Shown here piece by piece: positions 1 through 6,085 of a DNA stretch of 17,140 nt. The stretch is from Candidatus Hydrogenedens sp. (GTDB lineage: Bacteria > Hydrogenedentota > Hydrogenedentia > Hydrogenedentales > Hydrogenedentaceae). Numbering within the stretch: position 1 is the stretch's first letter; each line of letters opens with the position of its first letter. Under the pieces are notes generated by a model, which was not told the DNA's origin, did no database searches, and saw only the letters and a list, made by a program, of their open reading frames with translations. The stretch spans positions 1-17,140 of the forward strand of contig DAOSUS010000064.1 in assembly GCA_035378955.1 (NCBI GenBank). The letters run 5' to 3'. Both the position numbers and the translations under genes were made by a program.

Positions 1-1043
1 TCTCCCTATATGATTTGCCGCTATGTTTTGAAGGAAATGCTCGCTCTGCTATAATAGGAGTTGGGGTTTATATTTATCCTTCACAGCTATGTTTTGAAGG
101 AAATGCTCGCTCTGCTATAATAGAAATAGCAATAGTAGTAGCGTCAGGGAAGCTATGTTTTGAAGGAAATGCTCGCTCTGCTATAATAACTGAATCTCTT
201 CCAGTCAAAGCAATTGTGCTATGTTTTGAAGGAAATGCTCGCTCTGCTATAATTGGAGATACCAGATGGTGAATACGGGGCGGGCTATGTTTTGAAGGAA
301 ATGCTCGCTCTGCTATAATGTTCCGCCTGCGTCAATCCAGGTGATATTTGCTATGTTTTGAAGGAAATGCTCGCTCTGCTATAATAACTTGGTCATCACC
401 TGTTCCCTCTTTTCCGCTATGTTTTGAAGGAAATGCTCGCTCTGCTATAATGTAAAATATTCTTCTTATCCTGACTTAATGCTATGTTTTGAAGGAAATG
501 CTCGCTCTGCTATAATCGGGTGCTGGGGAAACTGATTATCAAGCTCGCTATGTTTTGAAGGAAATGCTCGCTCTGCTATAATAATCCTCAAAGTCTCCCT
601 ATATGATTTGCCGCTATGTTTTGAAGGAAATGCTCGCTCTGCTATAATTATCCGTTGTTTCATAATCAAAATCTTTTGCTATGTTTTGAAGGAAATGCTC
701 GCTCTGCTATAATACAAAAAAAGGAAGGAGGTATAAAAAGTTTGCTATGTTTTGAAGGAAATGCTCGCTCTGCTATAATGTTGCATATTAAAAGGACGCT
801 GAATGAATAGCTATGTTTTGAAGGAAATGCTCGCTCTGCTATAATTGAAGATATATCAATTATGCGCGGAGAACAGCTATGTTTTGAAGGAAATGCTCGC
901 TCTGCTATAATTACAATACATAATCCCGCTATCGTCGTCGTGCTATGTTTTGAAGGAAATGCTCGCTCTGCTATAATCCACTACCGCTATACTGCGGGTC
1001 GTAGTGCGCTATGTTTTGAAGGAAATGCTCGCTCTGCTATAAT
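1..1043 (+). CRISPR. Type II-C CRISPR array, 16 repeats visible, continues past left edge
   Basis: Sixteen identical 36-bp repeats start at 20, 86, 152, 218, 284, 350, 416, 481, 547, 613, 678, 744, 810, 876, 942 and 1008. The repeat starts GCTATGTTTTGAAGG and ends CTCTGCTATAAT. Fifteen complete spacers are visible, 30 bp except two of 29 bp (452-480, 649-677), plus 19 bp of a sixteenth at 1-19. I saw no mismatch in any repeat, including the cas2-proximal one, so the array looks intact and the degenerate end, if any, is outside the window. Plus-strand transcription is inferred from two facts: the tracrRNA anti-repeat at 5736-5772 is complementary to this strand, and each repeat ends in an extended -10 box. 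Mature crRNAs would therefore be spacer followed by the 5' part of the repeat. The array is convergent with the cas operon. Confidence 0.98.
1016..1043 (+). promoter_or_regulatory. Promoter embedded in each CRISPR repeat (last copy shown)
   Basis: Repeat positions 28-36 read TGCTATAAT, a perfect extended -10 element. TTGAAG at repeat positions 9-14, 16 bp upstream, is a partial -35 (4 of 6). All 16 repeats carry it, so it lies at the 3' end of every repeat (47-55, 113-121 and so on). Transcription would start 6-7 bp into the following spacer, leaving about 24 nt of guide plus the next repeat. This matches the processing-independent crRNA biogenesis known in Neisseria meningitidis, where repeats end in a similar TACAAT. 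The copy listed here is in the last repeat and would fire out of the array from about 1050. Confidence 0.75.
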
Positions 1044-1057
1044 CTAAAATTTATAAG

Positions 1058-1071
1058 TCCTTCAAACATAG
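1058..1071 (+). repeat. Anti-repeat-like fragment after the last repeat
   Basis: TCCTTCAAACATAG is the reverse complement of repeat positions 2-16 with one A missing. It can pair with the 5' part of every repeat, including repeat 16 at 1009-1023. Its right end continues as ACATAGTAA, which also matches the tracrRNA anti-repeat (AACATAGTAA at 1065-1074 and 5765-5774), including the T that differs from the repeat complement. It may be a remnant of a tracrRNA-like anti-repeat or an inverted repeat fragment. Transcribed from the last repeat's promoter, it would give a short RNA complementary to crRNA handles. Confidence 0.6.
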
Positions 1072-1072
1072 T

Positions 1073-1103
1073 AAAAAATGGGAGTTTTTTTAAAAAAATT
1101 TTT
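1073..1103 (+). terminator. AT-rich hairpin/T-tract between array and cas2
   Basis: Six A (1073-1078), a TGGGAG loop (1079-1084) and seven T (1085-1091) can form an all-A:T stem. Seven A and five T follow. T-tracts occur on both strands, so this could end plus-strand array transcription and minus-strand cas transcription. The stem has no G:C pairs, so its strength as an intrinsic terminator is doubtful. Confidence 0.35.
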
Positions 1104-1461
1104 AAAATAATAGTAATTGAGTAAGGGGTTCTTCTGCTTTTTTTCTTTTCTTCGCCATAAATATTTCCATTTTTTCAAACTGCTTATCTGTAATATAGAG
1201 TAATCGAACTTCTCCTCGCGGTGGAATTGCTTGGCGTATTCGTTTTTTAAAAGGTTCACTTACTTCTTCATTAGGAAAGTATCTTCCATAAACAGAGAAC
1301 TGCAACATCGAATAACCTTCTCTCAATAACATATTGCGGAATTGTGTTGCATGTCTCCTATCTTCTGTTGTTTCCACAGGCAAATCAAACATAGCAATCA
1401 TCCACATACCTTTATATCCTGATATTTGAAGTGTTTTACTTTTATCTTTTCTTTTGCTCAT
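1102..1461 (-). CDS. cas2: Cas2, type II CRISPR adaptation protein
   Basis: The 119-residue product is the small ferredoxin-fold partner of Cas1 in spacer integration. Seen: an N-terminal tail of about 18 residues ending SGYKGMW, then the Cas2 core MIAMFDLPVETTEDRR with the conserved first-strand Asp (D26). Next come FRNMLLREGYSMLQFSVYGR and the LLYITDKQFEKMEIF strand, and the protein ends in QLLLF, as type II Cas2 proteins often do. Met19 is an alternative start, with AGGA 9 bp upstream. I keep the first ATG because I recall similar SGY-x2-MW tails in II-C Cas2 proteins, although it has only a weak ribosome site. It follows cas1 after an 87-bp gap and is the last cas gene before the array. 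Confidence 0.93.
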   Translation of the reverse strand: MSKRKDKSKTLQISGYKGMWMIAMFDLPVETTEDRRHATQFRNMLLREGYSMLQFSVYGRYFPNEEVSEPFKKRIRQAIPPRGEVRLLYITDKQFEKMEIFMAKKRKKAEEPLTQLLLF

Positions 1462-1548
1462 AGTTTATTTATATTCTCATCCGTTTTTCATTCTTGTACT
1501 CATGGCTCTTCTCTTTTACCACTATTGACACAAATTAACATAAATAAT

Positions 1549-2442
1549 TTACACAATTTCAGGTAATATCAATGTTTTTCTTTTTCCTTCAAACATCTGG
1601 GCAAGCGATACTGCCGTTCGGAAAGTAATATCAAACAAATTTCGTTCTTCATCATCCATTTTATATCTCTTTAATAAATTCTGTATTAAATACTGCTTGG
1701 CTTCTTTATTCAATTCTATATAAGCATCCTTTCCTTTCATAAATTGGACAACTGCAAAATCAACAATAGGTCTATAAGGTTCCATTAAATCATCCGCCAG
1801 ACAAAAGGGATTATACCGATTGTGATGATGTATTCCAATAGATGGGTTTAACCCTGCACTTACGATGGCTCTTGCTGTAATCCCTCGCAATACAGCATAA
1901 CCATAATTTAACAATGCATTAATTCCACCTCCTTCAGGATTTCTATGAAACTCATACTCCGCAGGGAAAAGAAAGCTCCAATATTTCCTACTTGCTAATC
2001 CTTCCACATTATCCGGGTCGCCCGATTGCACCCTATCCGCTAATGGAATTAAACTTTTATCATCACCGTATAATTCTAACAATAACCTTCCTTGGGCTTG
2101 AACTTTCGCTTTAATAATCTGTTGCCAGGCTCGTTTTCGTATAGGCAATGAACACTCAATTTGATATTGTAATCGTTCCATTTGTAAATGATGACCAACT
2201 AATGGATACATCATACCGATGGGCATTCGCTTTTCATCACAGGTAATAAAAACTGCACCATATTTCATCAATCCCGATAACACAGGTTGTGTCAAACTTA
2301 CTGCTGGATTTGAAACAATAACCACGGCTATTTCCGCCAGAGGAATAAAGGTTTCCTTTTCCCCTTGTGTTATTGCTAATCGGTCTAAATCTATGTTGAG
2401 CCTACCACCTTCTTCGGATAGGTCTATTATATGTTCAATCAT
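1549..2442 (-). CDS. cas1: Cas1, type II CRISPR integrase
   Basis: This 297-residue protein is the metal-dependent endonuclease/integrase that, with Cas2, inserts new spacers. The N-terminal beta domain (about 1-80) is followed by the alpha-helical catalytic domain. The expected metal ligands are visible: E147 in NVEGLASRKYW, the His cluster at 205-207 in SIGIHHHNRYNPF, and E221 in ADDLMEPYRPIVD. The length fits type II Cas1 (about 290-305). Its ATG overlaps the cas9 stop by 8 bp (2435-2442), indicating translational coupling in one cas9-cas1-cas2 transcript. Nothing looks damaged, so adaptation is probably functional. Confidence 0.97.
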   Translation of the reverse strand: MIEHIIDLSEEGGRLNIDLDRLAITQGEKETFIPLAEIAVVIVSNPAVSLTQPVLSGLMKYGAVFITCDEKRMPIGMMYPLVGHHLQMERLQYQIECSLPIRKRAWQQIIKAKVQAQGRLLLELYGDDKSLIPLADRVQSGDPDNVEGLASRKYWSFLFPAEYEFHRNPEGGGINALLNYGYAVLRGITARAIVSAGLNPSIGIHHHNRYNPFCLADDLMEPYRPIVDFAVVQFMKGKDAYIELNKEAKQYLIQNLLKRYKMDDEERNLFDITFRTAVSLAQMFEGKRKTLILPEIV

Positions 2443-5400
2443 TAGCCGGTTGAATTATCCCTATTGGTGTAATTGCTACCTTTTTTATATTTGTTTCTTT
2501 TAATACATTAGGTTCCTTTATCAAGCCTTTTAGTTCATATTGTTCTACTTTTGCTTTATAATGTGGCTTAAATCTTATTTTTATATTATTATTACTTAAA
2601 CCTATTCCTATTATTAGATAATATCCTTCTTTTCCATCAGATCCTTTCATTTGAACCATGTCTTTTTTACAAAGGCTAAATAAAAATTTAGCGTTTTCAT
2701 CTACACTTCCATCTTCTCTAATTAATTTTTTGATTAGAATGCTTTCCCCTCTTTTTCTTCGTTGTATGGCTTCATACATACTTACAACATAGCCTTCCCA
2801 TTTAGTTCTCCCTTTTTTATCTTTTGTCTCAAAAATTTCAATATGATGATTTTCATCTGAAGTAACATATCTTACTCGTTCTTTCTCCCCGACAGGGAAC
2901 ACAGGCACTTTCTTCTTTATGCGAACGGATTTAATAGGAATTTGCAAACCTTTTTTATTCGGCATAAGTGGATAATTCATAGGGTCTGCAAAAGCCTTTT
3001 TCGGGTCGCCACCTAATTCTATTAATTTATCCTGAACTGCTTTTCTTACGACCGGGTCCACAATATCATCTATTTCGCCTTTAGAAATATTACTTAATGA
3101 TTTTCTTACATGCACCACTGTTTCACCATTTTTATCTAATTTTGGTGGACTGTAATTGGTTTCTTCATGGAGCCGTCCACTTACTTTCCGTTCAGGGCGA
3201 TGTGAAACGATAATGCTTAATACTTTTTCTTCTGCCTCTTCTGTCATTGATGGCCATGGTGGTTCAATAAATCGCCACCATTTCTTATTTTTTCTTTCTT
3301 TAGTAGGAATATTTTCAGCCTGTTCTGAAATGCGTTTTACCATCGCAGGAGATGTTATTGCAATAACAATGGCATCAATAGCATGTTGACGATGGTCATC
3401 ACGATTTTTTTCCGCATCGCCTAAAATTCTATTCAAATTCCACATACGGCGTATAACCGAAGTTACTGAACCACTGATAGTAAATATATGCTTGCGATAT
3501 TCACTCCCATACAATAAGCCGCAATACATGCATGCTTCTCTGGAGGCATACCTTGTATCGTTCAATTGAGCACTGGAAAATTTATCAATAAAATCTTCCA
3601 ATGCTTTTCCATGCAATTTAAACCGTCGTAATTTTTCCTCAGAAAAATGCGAATTAAATTTTTCAACTCGACTTAAAATTTGTTCCCACTGATTTTCATC
3701 GTAAGCATACGCCTCAAAGGGTGTTTTATTATGTTTCCTTGTTCGATTCTCTTCGTGATAGCATAGCGTTTTGTTCTTAAAAGAATCATCCAGACAACGA
3801 CTCAAAGGAATAATATGTTCAATATCAAATTGGGGTTCACTTCCAAATAAAGCGGTAAAACTAATGGAACGCCCCGTGTAAGGACATACCCAGCTACATT
3901 CTTCCGCTAACATGTATTTTTCTATATCACTTCTTGTAGGATTTGGTATTCCTTGATTTATAAGTTTCTGTCTTATTTTACTTCGAACTTCTTCTAAATC
4001 ACGATTATTTTTCCATATTTTTTCTCTTTCTTTCTTCGTATTTCGTAAATCTTTTGCGCTTTCAATTCGAATAAATCTTGGTTTCCCGTATCGTTTTACA
4101 AGTTCATTAACAATTTTCCTCATTTCTGCTAATGTTCGTGTTACCGTTGGATTTCGAATTTCGCCAATAGGTGCTTCCTCTAACGGTGGCAATAGGTCTA
4201 CTTTGAATTCATCTCTCACATTGTCCATTCCATAAATTTCTTTAACTAATTCTCCATATCGTCTACCTTCTTCCAACCCGGGAAGGAATTTATCTATTGC
4301 CTGTCGTGATAAATTGCAATAACTATCCTCAATTTTTATTTCTGAAATTTGAAGTGCCTCATCCTCGCTAAACTTCCAATGTTTTATTAATCTTTTCTCT
4401 AATGCTTTATTGTTCACGATAGAATAAATGTCCTCTACCAGTTTATCGCGTTCTTCCGTACTCATATTATCCCATCGTTCACCTATCACCTCACGAATAG
4501 CACTTGCTGTTCTATTACCCGGAATTTTCTTCTCCCCACCTTCTTCCAAATTAAATTTTACGGTTTTCGGCAAACCTAAAATCTTTCTGAGTTGTGCAAA
4601 AGTCGCATCCCCATTTTTCTCAAGATAATCAATCAGCAATCTTCGTTCTTCAACTGTCAATGGTCTTTTATTAAGCTTATCTTCTTTAATTTCAAGGTCG
4701 TTTACTCTTTGAAGCAAACGAAACCGTTGGGCTTTAAGTATAACCCAGGGAGCCCGTCTTCGATTGCGTTGTGCTCCACGGGCAATACATTCAAATTGAC
4801 AAAAACCGATTTTTTCTTTTTGAGATTTTAAGGGTCGCTGATAGAAAATGGCTTTAAAAACCGACTTTTTATTTTCATCATTTAATATATCGGGGTAAAA
4901 TTGAGCTTGGTAATCCCATATCGCATAAAATTCCTGCTCATACATATCCCGAGCAGTCCATCTTCCACGGATTCGCTTTTGTTGTGCAATCGGGTCAATT
5001 TTAGCAAAGTATTCACCTAAGGTCCTTGTTCCTAAACATGCCATTTCTTTGCGAATCTCTGCAATTCCTTCTTTAACTTTTCCTTTCTCTTCATCATCTT
5101 TTTTCTGCCCTCGCCGATTGCTTAGGAAACCTCGTCGTTGTCCTAAATGATACAAAACTCGTCCTAATGCATAAGGTTCCAATTTCTGTTCGACTGCCAA
5201 AGAACGCAGATAATACAAAAAAATCTGATTCAAACGGTTCTTCTCATATTCTGGCAAATCCTCCTTTATATACATCTTCCGTAATTCTTTATCTAAATTA
5301 TCTATTATATTTTTTCGTTCTAAACTATCGTTCATATTTCCTTCGGGTAAAAGTTTTATTTGCTGTAATACATTGGCTAACTTTCGATACCTTCTTGCTC

Positions 5401-5632
5401 TTCTTTCAATCTGTCGTCGAACCAATCGAGCATCGCGCCGTTTTTTGTTGCGTGATTCTTCTTTGCCACTTTCGTATTGCCCTTCCATACCCGCTTCAAA
5501 TACACGCACACCTACTCTTTCAATTCCACAGGGATTATCATCATTATCCAGTTTAATTAATGCCCAACCAATTGAATTGGAGCCTAAATCAAGACCTAAT
5601 AAATAAGGGCTATAATGATTTAATTCGGACAT
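2435..5632 (-). CDS. cas9: Cas9, compact type II-C RNA-guided DNA endonuclease
   Basis: This 1065-residue nuclease would use crRNA:tracrRNA to cut DNA. RuvC-I is YLLGLDLGSNSIGWALI with catalytic D15. An Arg-rich bridge helix spans about 57-86, followed by the REC lobe to about 495. RuvC-II has E524 in FIRIESAKD. HNH is FDIEHIIPLSRCLDDSF with H606 and N629; E605 stands where SpCas9 has Asp839. RuvC-III has H750 and D753 in HRQHAIDA. The region after about 850 is the presumed wedge/PAM-interacting part. All catalytic residues are present. Cysteines C579/C583 and C701/C704 flank the HNH and may bind zinc. The size, no csn2 or cas4, and the gene order fit II-C. The start is set by AAAGGAGG at 5640-5647, 7 bp before the ATG. 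The PAM cannot be read from the sequence. Confidence 0.97.
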   Translation of the reverse strand: MSELNHYSPYLLGLDLGSNSIGWALIKLDNDDNPCGIERVGVRVFEAGMEGQYESGKEESRNKKRRDARLVRRQIERRARRYRKLANVLQQIKLLPEGNMNDSLERKNIIDNLDKELRKMYIKEDLPEYEKNRLNQIFLYYLRSLAVEQKLEPYALGRVLYHLGQRRGFLSNRRGQKKDDEEKGKVKEGIAEIRKEMACLGTRTLGEYFAKIDPIAQQKRIRGRWTARDMYEQEFYAIWDYQAQFYPDILNDENKKSVFKAIFYQRPLKSQKEKIGFCQFECIARGAQRNRRRAPWVILKAQRFRLLQRVNDLEIKEDKLNKRPLTVEERRLLIDYLEKNGDATFAQLRKILGLPKTVKFNLEEGGEKKIPGNRTASAIREVIGERWDNMSTEERDKLVEDIYSIVNNKALEKRLIKHWKFSEDEALQISEIKIEDSYCNLSRQAIDKFLPGLEEGRRYGELVKEIYGMDNVRDEFKVDLLPPLEEAPIGEIRNPTVTRTLAEMRKIVNELVKRYGKPRFIRIESAKDLRNTKKEREKIWKNNRDLEEVRSKIRQKLINQGIPNPTRSDIEKYMLAEECSWVCPYTGRSISFTALFGSEPQFDIEHIIPLSRCLDDSFKNKTLCYHEENRTRKHNKTPFEAYAYDENQWEQILSRVEKFNSHFSEEKLRRFKLHGKALEDFIDKFSSAQLNDTRYASREACMYCGLLYGSEYRKHIFTISGSVTSVIRRMWNLNRILGDAEKNRDDHRQHAIDAIVIAITSPAMVKRISEQAENIPTKERKNKKWWRFIEPPWPSMTEEAEEKVLSIIVSHRPERKVSGRLHEETNYSPPKLDKNGETVVHVRKSLSNISKGEIDDIVDPVVRKAVQDKLIELGGDPKKAFADPMNYPLMPNKKGLQIPIKSVRIKKKVPVFPVGEKERVRYVTSDENHHIEIFETKDKKGRTKWEGYVVSMYEAIQRRKRGESILIKKLIREDGSVDENAKFLFSLCKKDMVQMKGSDGKEGYYLIIGIGLSNNNIKIRFKPHYKAKVEQYELKGLIKEPNVLKETNIKKVAITPIGIIQPAND

Positions 5633-5681
5633 AATAATGCCTCCTTTTTCAGGTTGTTTATAAATTTGTCAATAATTTACT

Positions 5682-5710
5682 ATTATTGCAAATTTCACTT
5701 GACATATCAA
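5682..5710 (-). promoter_or_regulatory. Candidate cas9 operon promoter
   Basis: On the minus strand TTGATA (5705-5710) is followed after 17 bp by AATAAT (5682-5687), each one base from consensus. Transcription would start near 5675, giving a leader of about 43 nt with the strong cas9 ribosome site. The -35 lies next to the tracrRNA -35 in the dyad CTTGACATATCAAG (5698-5711), so the two promoters are back to back. Confidence 0.5.
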
Positions 5711-5727
5711 GTTTTTTTGGGTATAAT
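5699..5727 (+). promoter_or_regulatory. tracrRNA promoter (consensus sigma70)
   Basis: TTGACA at 5699-5704, a 17-bp spacer and TATAAT at 5722-5727 match both hexamers and the spacing exactly. The predicted start, about 5734, falls two bases before the anti-repeat, so the RNA begins at the functional element. This is the strongest promoter by consensus in the window. Confidence 0.88.
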
Positions 5728-5735
5728 AAATTTAG

Positions 5736-5744
5736 ATTATAGCA
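5736..5744 (-). promoter_or_regulatory. Repeat-derived extended -10 inside the anti-repeat, facing cas9
   Basis: Because the anti-repeat is a reversed repeat, its minus strand still reads TGCTATAAT, the extended -10 used in the array. It points at cas9, with a predicted start near 5729 and a leader of about 97 nt. The -35-like TTGAAG of the repeat has been lost here (AAGAGG at the equivalent place). It overlaps the start of the tracrRNA, so use of the two promoters might be mutually exclusive. Confidence 0.45.
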
Positions 5745-5815
5745 GAGCGAGCATTTCTCCTCTTAACATAGTAAGGAGTTCTGCTCCGTGCGTGTAGCCG
5801 TCATGGTCAAGCGTA

Positions 5816-5846
5816 GCGCCTCCCAGTGGGGCGCATTATTTTTTTT
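5816..5846 (+). terminator. tracrRNA intrinsic terminator
   Basis: A 7-bp stem (5816-5822 with 5828-5834, one G:U) with a 5-nt loop is followed by ATTA and eight T (5839-5846). It ends the tracrRNA and separates the CRISPR locus from gltX transcription. Confidence 0.88.
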
Positions 5847-6085
5847 AAACCTCCTTAATTTCTATTTAATAAGACGGGTTAAAGTAAAAGTATCACTAAT
5901 TTAATCATTCAACATTATTCTTTTTACAAAATATTAGGAAATAAATAACGAATACCTGCTACGGATTGTTCTTATGCTATTTTTATCTATGTGAAAAATT
6001 GTAGATATTCATGGTATTATAGAATCCCTTTATTCATTAAAACTAAATTGTGAATTATAACATGTGAATTATAACAAGGAATATT
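5847..6085 (+). promoter_or_regulatory. Non-coding gap upstream of gltX with a candidate promoter
   Basis: No convincing gene, tRNA or riboswitch was seen here. TGGTATTAT at 6012-6020 fits an extended -10 with a poor -35 (TGAAAA at 5992-5997), giving a start near 6027. The 14-bp TGTGAATTATAACA occurs twice in perfect tandem (6049-6062 and 6063-6076), just before the ribosome site AAGGA (6076-6080) and the ATG at 6086. Confidence 0.4.

Larger units (their letters stand above)
5734..5846 (+). ncRNA. tracrRNA for the type II-C Cas9
   Basis: The predicted RNA is about 113 nt. The anti-repeat (5736-5772) pairs with all 36 repeat positions: 22 continuous pairs (5736-5757), an internal loop around TCCTCTT/TTGAAG, then an 8-bp lower stem (AACATAGT with GCTATGTT, including one G:U). 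Next is a nexus-like hairpin, GGAG-TTCTG-CTCC (5775-5787), then a less structured linker with a possible 3-bp helix (5797-5807). The 3' end is a hairpin, GCGCCTC/GGGGCGC with loop CCAGT (5816-5834), then ATTA and eight T (5839-5846), a good intrinsic terminator. It is divergent from cas9. The call rests on repeat complementarity, promoter and terminator, all seen directly. Confidence 0.93.

Noticed and set aside
15..1047. Open frames across the array that encode repeated LCFEGNARSAII-type peptides on both strands
   Set aside because: They are produced by the 36-bp repeat, which has no stop in some frames; the spacers are unrelated and there are no ribosome sites.
1062..1259. 65-codon minus-strand frame overlapping the 3' end of cas2
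   Set aside because: It lies in another frame of a clear cas2 gene, is low-complexity and matches nothing I recognise.
1462..1548. Possible extra small gene or longer cas2 N-terminus in the cas1-cas2 gap
   Set aside because: Only an 8-codon peptide out of frame is open; no supported gene.
1..5846. Type II-A or II-B classification
   Set aside because: No csn2 or cas4 in or next to the operon, Cas9 is 1065 residues, and the gene order with a separate tracrRNA fits II-C. The region left of the array was not visible.
5847..6085. tRNA, T-box or riboswitch upstream of gltX
   Set aside because: I found no cloverleaf, no T-box sequence and no terminator/antiterminator pair; the region is simple AT-rich DNA.
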